This document shows positions 49,093 to 60,553 of a stretch of DNA of 64,000 bases, piece by piece. Source of the DNA: Nageia nagi (taxonomy: Eukaryota; Pinophyta); assembly GCA_050084985.1 (NCBI GenBank), contig JBITNC010000001.1:87606001-87670000 (forward strand), written 5' to 3'. Made by a program: the position numbers and the translations under genes. The notes under the pieces were generated by a model. That model saw only the letters and a list, made by a program, of their open reading frames with translations, was not told the origin of the DNA and did not search any database. Numbering within the stretch: position 1 is the first letter of the stretch; every line of letters starts with the position of its first letter.

Positions 49093-50215
49093 TATATACA
49101 CGAGGAATGAGAATTTTTGAGAAGATGCATGATGGAAATATAGTTTCATGGACTACAATGATCAATCATATCTCCCTTTTTCTATTTTATAAGTTTTACA
49201 TAAAACCTTAGGTTGTCTATATATATTAGAAATATATACATCCATATAGTTAGGCCATGTATTTTTATCCTATTTCCATTTCTATCTTGATCTCAAGATA
49301 TCACAAAAATGGATTTTCATTGAATATTGTAATCATGAATTCCCTAAGAAGGCATATGAATTATTTGAAAAGATGCATGATAGAGATACAATTTTAAAAA
49401 TGAAAATGATTACAAAATATACAAAAATAATACATTAAAATATCTATAAATTATTTGACAAAATAAATCATTGAAATTTAGTCTCTTGCAATCCAATGAT
49501 CACAAGATATGCACAAAATGGATTTTCTAGAAGGCCCTACAAACCTTTAAGTAAATGAAAATGTGAGGAGTAAATCCCATACTTTATAAGCTTTGCTACA
49601 TTCTTCCAACATGTGCAACCATGGAAGATCTAGAAGAAGTTATGGAAATCCATTAAAGAGTAGTTGAAAATGGGTTTTCATCAAATATTTTCTTGTGAGT
49701 TTCCTAGTAGATATGTATACAAAATATGGAAGAATACATAAGGCCTAAGAATTATTTGACAAGATGCATGATGCAAGTATAGTTTCATAGAATTAATGAT
49801 TGCATCTAATAAAAAAATGATTTTTATATAAATTCCCTATCAACTTTTAAGCATATGCATTTTCATGTGTAAATCAGAACTCTCCAACCTTTATCAACAT
49901 TCTTCTAACATGTTCCACCATGAAAGATTTAGAAGAAGGTATGGAATCAATCAAAGAGTAGTTAAAAGTAAATTTTGATTGAATTTTATGGTTTGAATGC
50001 CTTTATATGCATGTTTGCAAAATTTGGGAGAATACACAAGGCTCGATAATTTTTTGAAAAAATGTGTAATGAGAACATGATTTCATGGACTACAATGATC
50101 TCAAGATATGCATAAATGGGTTTTTTATGTGTTTTCATATAATGTTATGGTTGTGAATGCCCTTAAAAATATATATGTAAAATGTGGAAGAATACATAAG
50201 CCCTAGCATGAAGGA
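49093..50215 (+). pseudogene. Pentatricopeptide repeat (PPR) gene, decayed
   Basis: Several PPR units are readable in changing frames. They include RIFEKMHDGNIVSWTTMI near 49105, KKAYELFEKMHDRDTI near 49350, YKLFDKIN followed by LVSCNPMITRYAQNGF near 49450-49530, a PTFINILLTCSTMKDLEEGM block near 49880, and NVMVVNALKNIYVKCGRIHK near 50140-50210. The VSW-x-x-MI, YAQNG and LFDKM signatures belong to the PLS class of plant PPR proteins, which bind RNA in mitochondria and plastids. There are many stops and frameshifts, no start or organelle-targeting segment, and A+T-rich drift, so it is a pseudogene or a gene fragment carried by a transposon. Confidence 0.8.
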
Positions 50216-50599
50216 TAAGGTCTTTTCATAACTTACCTCAAGCTCCAATGAAAACCCTTCAAAATTTGTTATTCTTCCCATGAAACTCCTACAAAAAAAA
50301 ATCCTATTCATTTTGTTTATTCAATATTTTAACACAAAAATATATTTTGTATATACATAAAAAAAATTTATCTCTATGTTTTCATACTTGCAACTCTTTG
50401 AATGCAACAAGAATGGAGAATGGGAAAGGAATTAGCTTTGTCAAAAAAATGAAAAACTTTTGATTCAAAATCTATCAAATTCTGATCCAACTACCTAGTT
50501 GCTCCAAATTAATTAATGAATGCATGGTGGGTTTGTGATGTTGCATGCATGATATTATGGTGAATGTTCTTAACTAGCATTTTATGTGCATACAAGTTT

Positions 50600-51330
50600 T
50601 AAAAAATCATCTAATCATCAATATACACACATTGTATAACTATATAGCTTTGTGTATGCCATTATACAATGTGCATATGAAATTTAAAGTTAAACCCACT
50701 TGTCCACTAAAGCATGCAAGTATTATATCATACACACATCATTTAATGGCTTACATACATTGTAAAATGATATATCTTATGTGTATATCATTATAGAATG
50801 TAAATTTAAAACTAATATTAACTTGTCTACTAGAGCATGCAAGTATGTCATAACAAAATTATATAATTATATATGTGTGTTGTATAACTATATAGGATGT
50901 GTGTATGTCATTATAGGATGTGTATATGAAATTTAAAACTAAATCATTTGCTATTCCAATAGAGCATTCAAGTGTAATATATATACACATCATATAATGG
51001 CATACACACATAGTATAATGGCATACACATATCGTATAACTATATAGCTTGCATGTATGTCATTGTATGATTGCATATGAAATTTAAAATAAATAATCTA
51101 CTCATCTACTAGAGTATGTGAGTATAATGATATACACATATCATATAATGAAATATGCACATCGTATATTATGAGTGGATGATTTAGTTTTAAATTTCAT
51201 ACATAAATAGTATAATGATATGTACATATATCATTATACAATGTATGTATGAAATTTAAAACTAAATCATCACAACATGCAAGTATAATGACATATGCAC
51301 ATCGTATAATGATATATGCACCTCGATAAA
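50600..51330. repeat. Degenerate tandem repeat with one inverted unit
   Basis: Four to five units of about 120-170 bases share CATACACACATCATATAATG, ACTATATAGCTTG, TGCATATGAAATTTAAA and CTACTAGAGCATGCAAGTA. The AAATTTAAA landmark falls near 50681, 50803, 50931, 51081 and 51252. One unit near 51178-51204 is inverted and pairs with the following direct unit. Confidence 0.75.
51178..51271. repeat. Long near-perfect palindrome (hairpin)
   Basis: A 27-base arm at 51178-51204 is exactly complementary in reverse to 51245-51271. The 40-base centre is itself almost palindromic around GTAC. A transcript would form a hairpin of about 94 bases. Confidence 0.85.
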
Positions 51331-52859
51331 TAATGTGTTTGAAAATAAAAAATTGAGTTCCATGTAAGAGGGAGCAAAGTGAAGTGAGGAAAATGAGGAT
51401 AATGAAAGAATTTTGACATACACACAAGCTATGTGATCAATTTTATCCCACTTATAGCTTTTGCCTATAAAATATGAGATAGAACTAGATAATTATTATG
51501 TCCAGCTCTATTAATCTAAAATTAAATTAATTAATAAACCTAAAATAATACTAATGTATTAATCAAAGGGTAACCAACATTAAAAAGTGTTTTATGTTCT
51601 CCCACTTTAGTTGTCTATGGCATATGCCTTCCAAGCGGGCTCTATACATACAACCACAACATCCTTGAGAGAAGGTTAAAAAAATGTCCTTTCAAATAAA
51701 ATATGAGTTTTTTTTTTTAATTGAAATATGAAGAGTAAATTTTTTTTAATCCTCCAAAAAAAATAACCAACCCTACAAATTTGATCCATGGGTTGAGAGA
51801 ACTAATAATGTAATCCTTGATGGACCTAATTGGTAAGTATAGGAAAGTTATATGCATTTTAGAGATAGATAATTTAACTACAAGCAATTTTTACAAAGAT
51901 AATTTATAAACTTTAGTTAAACTTTAGAGTATACCAATTTAGAATGAATTTGATCATAAGGAGAGGAAACTAGAGTAGCATGAATTAAGTTTTTCCTAGC
52001 CTGTTTCACACTATCAACTCTCTCAAAGAGTGTATAGGAGTCAAGTTATCTATATCCTAATTGATTTTTGCATTTACTCTACCTTGGATAGATCTAGGTG
52101 TTATTATGCTTCAAACTCATTTGCAGCTTCACCAATTGAAGTTGTGGGAGTGAGCAATGGTATTCATAGCTAAGCATCACCAAAGGTTCATCCCCAAGAT
52201 GTACAAGTTGGAATGTATAATACATTATTTTAAGGTTTTGTAATATTCCTCTTTATAAATTCACTAATACTTAATGGTATCACTATATACCTTAAATATT
52301 TAAGTGAATATGATAATGTAACTTATCCTACACTCCATCTAATGAGCATGCCCCTTAGGTAAAAGGAATAGCATGTCATGCCTATAGTTAAAAGGGTGAT
52401 CCAAATAGGGATTTTGGCCTATAAATAAAGGCCCCCTCTTTGTGATAACTCACTAATTTTCAAGTAAATTTATGGTCTAGGATAGTGTTTAAAAGATGAA
52501 GTTAGAAGTGTTGTAAGAGAGTTTTATTTGTGAATGAAGTAAGATCTTGTTAGTTGATGTACTCCTAGTTGGAGGAACCACTTTATATCTTGATTCACTT
52601 TGTGATATTGATTTATGTTTAAGGATATTGTTGATTGAGTGAGCTTTCAAGAGATCTTGGTAGTTTTAGGATTGTGCTCTTTAAGGTTCAATCCCTTCAG
52701 TACATCAAGGTAATACATATTGTAACATTGTAATTCCTTTGAATGAGTTTCATTATGCTTGTTCTTGACTTGAGTCACATACCCTCATTGGGTATTTCCT
52801 AGATTGCATCCCTTAGGATGCATTTCTTAATACCTATATTGATCAATATTGGCATCCCT
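51331..52859. other. Gene-free stretch upstream of LINE, with LTR-like promoter
   Basis: No coding content was recognised. The part from about 52330 to 52840 has the look of an LTR (TATA box followed by an R-like transcribed leader), but no edges or partner copy were found. It could equally be the 5' untranslated region or promoter of the LINE that follows. Confidence 0.4.
52416..52433 (+). promoter_or_regulatory. TATA box inside a GGCC...GGCC palindrome
   Basis: GGCCTATAAATAAAGGCC: a TATA element flanked by complementary GGCC/GGCC arms, about 450 bases before the LINE ORF1 remnant. Confidence 0.45.
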
Positions 52860-52889
52860 ATGCATTCAGGTTTATCATGTTCAAAACCT

Positions 52890-53410
52890 TACCAAAGATT
52901 TATTTCATTTTCTAGGTGAAAAAAAGTTCTCAAAAAGGGTTGAGCTATATCCATAGCATGTTTTGATCTTTCAACTTTGTACTAGGGGTTTCATAATTAA
53001 TGATTATGTTTCTTTAGTTGTCTCAATGTGGGTTAAGTTCCCAAGTCTCCCTCTTACCATTTGGCCTTTCTTACGTCTTCTCACTACTTAGATTGGAGAA
53101 TTTGTGTGTGATGAACCTACTAGGTTCTATTCTACTTGTCCATCTAAAAGGATATATGTTAAGGTTGAACTCCAAAATCCTTGAAAGAATATATTAATAT
53201 TCAAGTTGGTGATATCTTACTTCATCAAAGGGTTATTTATATTAATCTCTCTAACACTTGTTATTAGTGTCAATCAAGTAACCATAGAATCAAGGATTTT
53301 CCACTTATGGTGGATAAGTTTAAGAATAAACTCATATCCCTTGGTACTCTACCTCCTTCTTAAGATCAACTTGCAATCTCAGGATGAGTGGTAGATGGTA
53401 CCTCAACATA
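52890..53410 (+). pseudogene. LINE ORF1 with zinc knuckle
   Basis: In order: a DUF4283-like block (VELYP then VSMWVKFPSLPLTIWPF, near 52940-53080), an RIYVKVEL block after CPSK (53140-53170), then VGDILLHQRVIYINLSNTCY, stop, CQSSNHRIKDFP (53200-53310). The last is a C-x2-C-x4-H-x4-C zinc knuckle whose final Cys reads Phe and with a stop after CY. This order (DUF4283, then RxxVEIDL, then zinc knuckle) is typical of plant L1 ORF1, the RNA-binding protein of the element. Confidence 0.75.
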
Positions 53411-53799
53411 AGGAAAAGGTACTAAATCAGTTAATTCTAGTTAGCCTTTGATAAGCTATGCTTAGGTCATAGCTATCAAAATGATGCTAGAAGTTAAAGT
53501 TCCTCCTCCTACCACACCTCAGAGTGTCAAGGAGTTAAGGGCTTCTTTAGATAAGGATGGTCTCCCTTTAGTTTTCATAGTTATTCAATAGTTAGAGCAA
53601 GCAAAAGTGGTTCACACTCAAGTGACAAGATGACATTCCCTTAGCCCACCTTAGAAACATTTGGTGTTACACATGGAAAAACAATGTCATACAGTCCCCT
53701 AAGGGTAGGAAAGTTTTTTTAATATTTCTCTTTCCAATCTCTTTCTAATTCAGAACTAGATGTGGATGCTCATGGAGGTATGATCCTGTACATACCTAA

Positions 53800-54462
53800 A
53801 TGAATTTATTTTTCTGGAATGTTCGAGGATTGATGGATACATTTGATGTTACATGGTCCAATAGAGATGTTTTCATATTTTCATATGAATGTTCATCCTA
53901 ATTTTGTATATCTGGAATAAGTTAAAGCAATTGAATTCACTTTGTAGTCAACATACACTTCCATTTAGCCAAAAAAAATGTATGCCACAAATCACCCTCA
54001 TGGGAGTGGTGGTGTTATCATTTTGTTAGGTAGAAAATGGAAGAATAAATTTATTTATGGTGTATTGATCCTATTCATCATATTTTTTGGTTATTCTCAA
54101 AGTTGAGGGCATATGTTTTAGATTCATTAATGTTTATGCATTGAATGATGCCCAAATAGGTGTATATTATGAAAGTGGTATGCATTGTCACTTCCATCAG
54201 TATTTTGACTTATATGTGGAGATTTTAATATGGTGGAAAAGGCATCTGACAAGATCAATTCCACTCCTAATAAGTTCCCCTAGGGAGTAAGAGGTATGGT
54301 TCTTTATGAAACATAAGTTATGGTTAACAAACCCTAATGTAAACTTTAATGCAAATCTTTTTGAGATTATCTTTAGTATGCAAGGTCCAACCTTCAAGTT
54401 GTCCATGCATGAGTTATTAAATATCTTGACCATGCTATGCTTTCTAACCATTGTAATTCTCC
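53800..54462 (+). pseudogene. LINE ORF2 endonuclease domain, cut by element 2
   Basis: A Met at 53800 opens FFWNVRGLMDTFDV, the classic start of a plant L1 ORF2 APE-type endonuclease. Later blocks are HGSGGVIILLGRKW and, after a frame change, LICGDFNMVEKASDKIN (54209-54255) with the conserved GDFN catalytic block. The stretch near 54440 (LDHAMLSNHCNSP) sits where the family has an SDHxPL block; the catalytic SDH reads SNH. The domain ends at the insertion point of element 2 and the protein resumes at 60.55 kb. Confidence 0.8.
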
Positions 54463-54467
54463 TTTTT
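54463..54467. repeat. Target site duplication of element 2, left copy (TTTTT)
   Basis: Five T directly precede the TGATCT edge of the left LTR and follow the GGATCA edge of the right LTR. Low complexity makes it weaker evidence than the LTR edges themselves. Confidence 0.65.
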
Positions 54468-55181
54468 TGATCTATAATCATCAGATGCTTATAGCATACT
54501 CGAATCCTCACTTATAGATTTGAATGAAAATGCATTCACCATTATGATATCATAAATAATTGCATATATAATTTTTGAAAATTTCACAATGGAAATTACA
54601 AACTAATAATCTCAAACACACAACAATATCAACACAATGATTTACCTTATTTCACCCAATGTGGGCTAATCTAGCTTAGAATTGGAGCCTTCTCTTCTCA
54701 TTATTTATGGACATTACAATATTACATGGATAGAGAATTACCATCAACATAATGGAAATACAATCTCCTACAACTACGACAATCTCCTACAGTAAGAAGA
54801 AAATACAATCTCAAAACTACAAAATTCTATAATGATTCTTGGTATTCCTTCAAATCGTACAATCTTTAAATCCTAACTCTCTCAAAACTACCATTATGGA
54901 ATCAAAGAGTAGCATGACCTTAAATAATCTTGGAAATGTTGGCTAAGAAACTAAATCATCTCATCTTTCCAACATGTCAATGTTCCCTTGAATTCCCTTT
55001 CTGACTCATTAAGGTGCATGCCATTAACAGCCTAAATCAATATTTTTGCACATCATTTGTGGCCTAAAACTAAATGCCAAAAATTCCATATTTCACTCTT
55101 TAGTTTATCTCTAAGGAATATACCTTTAGATTGAATGTTGCTCCTAAAAAGATGACTTGACACATGATCCAATTTGAATCA
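54468..55181 (-). repeat. Element 2, 3' LTR (left)
   Basis: It runs on the plus strand from TGATCT to GAATCA and aligns along its length with 59827-60548, with scattered substitutions and small indels. A TATA-like CCTTAAATA (minus-strand TATTTAAGG) lies at 54918-54926. Confidence 0.92.
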
Positions 55182-55191
55182 TACCTCCCAA
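55182..55191 (-). promoter_or_regulatory. Polypurine tract of element 2
   Basis: The minus strand reads TTGGGAGGTA directly before the 3' LTR. Confidence 0.75.
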
Positions 55192-55499
55192 TGGAGAAAC
55201 ATTTTTCCTTTCAATCCACTTGGGTTTATTAGGCTTTTGTCCTTTCAATCCAACCAACCATAGCTCTATCTCACCTCATCTTATAGCATGAACCTTCTTT
55301 TGTAATATGGAATCCTTCTTGAGTTCATCCATACTATTAGAAGCTAATTCATCAATAGATGGTAAAATCTAATCTCAACCTACTTCATCTTTAGTCAATA
55401 TAGATGGCTTATTTAATTTCAAATGCTCAACATTCATAACTGAATAATGTTCATATATGTTAGAAGGTTAAATCTAAAAATATTCACACTTGCTCCATA

Positions 55500-56640
55500 A
55501 TTTCAAATGATCCATACCTTATAGGTTTCAACTTCTTGGCTGGTCCTTGCAATCTCTCCTTACTAAGATGCAATCAAACATCGTCTTTCATATGAAACTT
55601 ATGATCAACTCTATGTTTTCATGTCTCCTTTGTACTTAGTTTTGCTTGTCTCAAGTTGCTCTTAGACTTTCAAATGAATTTGCCTAATTTTCTCAACAAT
55701 TTTTTTAGCTTGATTTTCCTCTTTCTCAAGTGAATCTTCTTCATCCTTTTGTTGCCCAAAAACAAAATCAAAAGGTGAAGGTGGTAAATAACCAAAATAA
55801 GTCTCAAAAGGACTCTTATTAATGGAAGAATGAATTGCCCTATTATATGAATGTTGTATATATTTAAGATGTTCATCCTAAGACTTAGGATGCTTGCCAC
55901 AATAACCCCTCAAGAGTTGAACTACTTTCCTATTTACCACCTTAGTTTGTCCATCTGTTTGAGGATGAAAGGTAGTACTCCTCTTCAACCTTGTATCCAT
56001 CTTTTCCCACAAACATGTCTAAAACTTGCCTAAAAACCTATTTTCTCTATCTGACATGATGGAATTAAGTAATTCAAAATGAACCCAAACATAAGAAAAG
56101 AATAAATTTATAGCATCTTACCCTGTTATAGTCTTTTTACATGGTATCAAAACACACATCTTGCTAAATCTATCCACAACAACAATCAAATAGTCATAAC
56201 TCTTCTTAGTCATAAGCAATCCTCCCAAAACATCCATTGAGATACACTCCCATGGATGTGAAGGTACTGTAAGTTACTTATACAAACCTAATTTCCTATT
56301 TTTTGGCTTATTAGTGCAACACAAAGAACACCCCTTATGTACCTGGCAACTTGATCTTGCATCTTTGGCCAATATACATACCTTTGCAAATTGTACAATG
56401 TCTTTTAAACCCTAAAATATCTTACAATCTTTGAAGTATGTGCTTCTCTAATTAGTCCAATCCTTTCACCTACAAGGACACATAATGTATTCAAATATAA
56501 AGAAGTTCATTTTACAAATAAAATTCATCCAAACCCTCATACTTGGACCTAGATGAAGATAACTGCTCATACATCTCTCCAAAATTAGTATCTTGCATAT
56601 ATGCCTCTGAAAATGAATCGGATAGAAAAGGAAGAAATTT
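55500..56640 (-). pseudogene. Element 2 integrase
   Basis: The minus strand has zinc-domain remnants (CQVHKGC near 56330), the core block WECISMDVLGGLLMTKK (first Asp kept), YDYLIVVVDRFSKMCVLIPC, LNSIMSDRENRFLGKF (second Asp kept) and TTFHPQTDGQTKVVNR, where the catalytic Glu reads Lys. Then follow EHLKYIQHSYNRAIHSSINK and SPFETYFGYLPPSP. The order and the SPFE-x-x-Y-G block are typical of Reina/chromovirus integrases; a chromodomain could not be confirmed downstream. Stops and frameshifts are present. Confidence 0.88.
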
Positions 56641-56759
56641 CAACACTAAGAGGGAATTAAATGGACCCTATTTGCATGCTGTTAACATCCCATAATCAAT
56701 ACTACATGTCACTAATGACATGGAATCTATGTTATAGGAGGCCTAGAAAGCATGTCAGT

Positions 56760-57160
56760 AACCTTATTCTATGTTCCTTTCTCATACTTGATCAATATAT
56801 GAAATTGTTGTAGAAAACTCATCCATCTATAGTGTCTAGTTTGTTGCAATTTTGATTGAGTTTGTAAATACTTTAATGGTTGATGATCAGTATGAATGAT
56901 TGTTTCTTTCCCCATTAAGTATTGTTTCCACTTTTTAATAGCTTGAACAAATGCATACATTTCCTTATCATAAGTAGGATAATTTAAAATAGCCCCACTA
57001 AAATTTCCATAATGATAGCAAATTGGTTTAACTTCTTGTAACAAAATAGCTCCCATGGTATAGTCACTTGCATCAGTCTCCACTTCAAATGGCTTTTGCA
57101 AATTAGGAAGTGCTAGCACATGTGCACTAATAATCCTTTGCTTCAAAGTATCAAAAGATG
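56760..57160 (-). pseudogene. Element 2 RNase H (open frame, 125 codons)
   Basis: This is the best-preserved part of the element. The frame 56769-57146 is open and holds FEVETDASDYTMGAILLQE, YPTYDKEMYAFVQAIKKW and TIIHTDHQPLKYLQTQ, with the catalytic Asp, Glu and Asp all in place. It degrades the RNA strand of RNA/DNA hybrids during reverse transcription. It has no start of its own and is part of the polyprotein. The linker to RT (57160-57290) contains an SAIVDWKRPSNVTKLKSFLG-type connection block. Confidence 0.9.
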
Positions 57161-57289
57161 TTTGTTGTTGTTTCCTCCATTGAAAAACTTGCCTCTTATC
57201 AGTTACATCAATTAAAGGTGAAGCAATATGAGAAAAATAACAATAAACTTTTTCAAATATTGGATAGCACCTAAGAAACTCTTTAATTT

Positions 57290-57965
57290 AGTTACATTAG
57301 ATGGCCTTTTCCAATCTACTATAGCACTTACTTTACTAGGATCTATCTTAAGTTATCCATAACCAATAACATGGCCCAAATACACCAAAGAGTCTTTGCC
57401 AAATCACATTTTGAATGTTTCAGTAGCAACTTCTCCTATGCAAAGTTTAAAATACTTTTCTAATATACAACATGTTCATCCCAAGTATAACTATAAACAA
57501 GAATATAAACCAAGTATACAACAACAAATAAATCAATAAATGAATGAACATCATTCATTACCGTCATGAAAGTGGTATGCATTGCAAAAACTAAATGGCA
57601 AAAAAACCACTCAAATAGGCCTTGTCTTGTCTTGAAAGTAGCCTTCCATATGTCCTCCTCCTTGATTCTAACTTGGTGATATCCACTCCTCAAGTCCAAT
57701 TTTGTGAATAATCTAGCCCCTTGCAACTGATCAAAAGATCATCTATCCAAAGAAAAGGATAGCAATTTTTTATGGTGATTTTATTTAGTGCTCTATAGTT
57801 AATGCACATTCTTCAAGTTTGATATTTCTTGGAACTAAAACAACAAGTGATCCACATGGAGATGTACTTGATCTGATCACACCTTGATCAACTAGCTCTT
57901 GAATTTGCCTCCTTATCTCCCCTTATTTCAAAACTGATTATCGATACAAAGCTATGTTGGGTAAT
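57290..57965 (-). pseudogene. Element 2 reverse transcriptase, active site lost
   Basis: The minus strand reads EIRRQIQELVDQGVIRSSTS and PCGSLVVLVPR, a damaged fingers region, then the open frame 57460-57726 with [18 protein letters not shown] and FKTRQGLFEWF. The catalytic loop reads VVYLVYILVYS in place of the usual YLDDILIYS, so both catalytic Asp are gone. The thumb follows with SKVSAIVDWKRPS. The protein cannot be active. Confidence 0.88.
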
Positions 57966-58239
57966 GAAGTATCAAGTAATAATTGAATATCATGTTGTAT
58001 ATTTTGCATAGGAGGTAATCCTTGTGGCTCTACAAATAAGTTAGTAAACTCTGAAACTAAACCCTACATATGTTTCTCTCTTTTGTACACCATTAATGGC
58101 CTACAATTAGTATTACATGTCATTGATAGCATAAGATTCACCTCACCCAAGGCTCCTATTTTCAGCATAATTAGAATAAACTTTTTAGAAGCATTTACAA
58201 GACATTTTACCTAACTAACAATGAAGGTAGTTTTTTTTG

Positions 58240-58600
58240 TTTTTATGTGCACTTGCTAAAAACACCTTTCCATCTTTCACCAATTGTAAATTTGTTCAAT
58301 CTTCTATAATAAATACTATCTCTATCCCACATGTAAGGGTTACAAGAATAACACCACAAATGTATAAAGGAACAACATCAACCATAACTTCATCAATGTA
58401 CTTTGTACAAATAGCAAATTTCAACTTACATTGCTTAGTGCTTGCAAACTAGCATTGTGATACACCCAACCCAATAAATATGGATTTGGAAGGTTGAAAA
58501 TTTTCAATCCCAAATTACTCACAAAGTATCTAAAATCAAATTTGCTTGAGGACTCGGATCAACAATGCAATCTACTTTGGTTTTCTTTATTTGATTTTGA
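58240..58600 (-). pseudogene. Element 2 protease region
   Basis: The minus strand has YFVSNLGLKIFNLPNPYLLG followed by WVYHNASLQ, matching the protease C-terminal block of Reina-like elements. The Asp-Ser/Thr-Gly active site itself is not clearly readable. The stretch 57965-58240 links protease to RT and has no clear motif. Confidence 0.6.
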
Positions 58601-58649
58601 GGTGGAATAATTGAATCCTTTGTTCTTCAATATCTTGAGGTTCTTCAAC

Positions 58650-59797
58650 CTTTTGAATGGTTAGCAATTTATTTTCTCATCAACATCTGAACTTATCTCA
58701 ATATCATCACATCTAAGAACCATAGCATTAGTTTTCTACTTATTTTTATGCTTATATGGACACAATTATGGATGCATTTTCTAACATTTATCATCAACAT
58801 GCCCATCTTTATCACAATGACTACAATGTCTACCATCACCTTCTTTCTTTGAAATATTAGTGATCTTAGTTTCTTGCTTACCTTTGTCTTTATCTTGAGA
58901 TTTACCTTTCTCTTTTCCTCCCTTGAATTAAAAGCCTTCTTGGATTCATCATATTGTCTCCTTGCTTTACCATCCTCCTCTAAGTATTGTTCTTGCACAC
59001 ATACTTGATCAAGATTAGTAGGATTAAACAACATGATAGTATTTCGCAAATGCCTATGTAAAATTTCATTGTACTTCATTAATGTTTGAGGATCTTTAAG
59101 TGAGATCCCAAGAAGGGTAGCTTATTTCTTAAATTTTGTAGTGTATTCTTGAACATTTTTCCCTCTTTTTTGTCTAAAGAATTTCCCTTCCATAAATTAT
59201 TTATTATGATGTCCTAAAGGATAGAATTGATCTCTTAATAACTCCTTAAATTCATTTCAAGAAGATATTTCTAATAAGTGTTCATAATTAAGAGTTTATA
59301 CATTGCTTTCCCACAAAACTAAAGCATATCCACTCATCTTTAATCTAGAAAAAGAGATTTTATCAACATCATTTACAACACCATGAATTTGGAAATAAAC
59401 CTCCAATTGTTCACATTTTCCGCATCAACCTCTCCTCCAAAAGTAGAAATGTCCACTTTGACCTCCACCTTGAATGGAACTCAATTTATGAAGATGATGA
59501 ATCAAGTATCCCAACTACATCATGATATCTTTGATTGATATTTGCATTTGCTCCAACAGCCAACAACTTAGCCAAATGAGCCAAATGATTCTTCATTGCC
59601 AAAAACCTTCTTTCAAAATTGACATCCATCTTGGTATGAATAGTAGACTATTTCTTCTTGCATTATCCATTTCATTCACTTTGCCCTTTTGACCAATCTT
59701 AGGATCCTCTAGAATCAACTTTGGTATTTGAGATCTCCTCCCAAACATCAAAAAATACATCATTGGCAACCTAAAATACCCAAAATTATAGCCCAAA
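58650..59797 (-). pseudogene. Element 2 gag with CCHC zinc knuckle
   Basis: A start Met at 59794-59796 (MGYNFGYFRLPMM) lies just 17 bases inside the primer binding site. The C-terminal half is open at 58693-59079 and reads HRHLRNTIMLFNPTNLDQVC, a Lys/Glu-rich segment, and (in another frame) HCSHCDKDGHVDDKC, an intact C-x2-C-x4-H-x4-C knuckle at 58784-58825. Gag packages element RNA. Stops and frameshifts break the middle third. Confidence 0.8.
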
Positions 59798-59812
59798 ATT
59801 TGATGTACACAA

Positions 59813-59824
59813 GCTCTAATACCA
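59813..59824 (-). promoter_or_regulatory. Primer binding site of element 2 (initiator tRNA-Met)
   Basis: The minus strand reads TGGTATTAGAGC, one base from the tRNA-Met-type site TGGTATCAGAGC, two bases inside the 5' LTR edge. This fixes the element orientation independently of its genes. Confidence 0.88.
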
Positions 59825-59826
59825 CA

Positions 59827-60548
59827 TGATCCATAATTACTGATGCTTATAGCATACTCAGATCCTCACTTATAGATTCGAAATGAAAATACATTCAACA
59901 TTATGAGATTATATAAAATTGCATATATAATTTTGAAAATTGCACAATGTAAATCACAAACTAGCAATCTCAAACACAAACAAGATCAACACAATGATTT
60001 ACCCTGGTTCACCAATGTGGGCTAATCCATATTGGAATTGGAAGCCTTCTCTTCTCATTTTTATGGACATTACAATATTACATACATAGAGAAATACCAT
60101 CAACACAATGGTAATACAATCTCTTACAATTACTACAATCTCCTATAGCAAGAAGGAAATACAATCTCAAAACTACAAAATTTTGCAATGACTCTTGGTC
60201 TTCCTTCAAATATTACAATCCCAAAATCCTAGCTCTCTCGAAAACTTTGATTATGGAAATCAAAGAGTAGCATGCCCTTAAATAATCCTATAAATACCTT
60301 GGAAACATCGATTAAGGCACTGAATGTCTCATCTACCAACACATTCGTGTCCCTTTGAATTCCCTTCTAACTCATCAAAGTGCATATTTTAATGGCCTAA
60401 AATTAGCATTTTTATACATCACTATTGGCCTAAAATTGAATGCCAAAAAACTCTTAGATTTTGGTCTTTATTTTGTCTCTAAGCACATATACCTCTGGAT
60501 TGAGTATTGCTCCTAAAAGACAACCTGCACATGATCCAATTTGGATCA
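59827..60548 (-). repeat. Element 2, 5' LTR (right, 722 bp)
   Basis: It has TGATCC...GGATCA inverted ends on the plus strand. A TATA-like CCTTAAATA lies at 60276-60284, conserved in the other LTR. Confidence 0.92.
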
Positions 60549-60553
60549 TTTTT
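60549..60553. repeat. Target site duplication of element 2, right copy (TTTTT)
   Basis: Matches 54463-54467 and abuts the GGATCA edge of the 5' LTR. Confidence 0.65.

Larger units (their letters stand above)
54468..60548 (-). mobile_element. Element 2: full-length, inactive Reina-like Ty3/gypsy retrotransposon (6.1 kb)
   Basis: LTRs of 714 and 722 bp have TGATCC...GGATCA ends, with a tRNA-Met primer site and a polypurine tract in the right places. Order on the minus strand is gag with CCHC knuckle, protease, RT, RNase H, integrase. The integrase and protease motifs resemble the Reina group of chromoviruses (inferred). RT and integrase active sites are mutated and all genes have stops, so it is inactive. 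It inserted into the LINE ORF2. Confidence 0.92.

Noticed and set aside
50584-51427. Open frames within the 50.6-51.4 kb array
   Set aside because: They arise from the tandem repeat composition and contain no domain.
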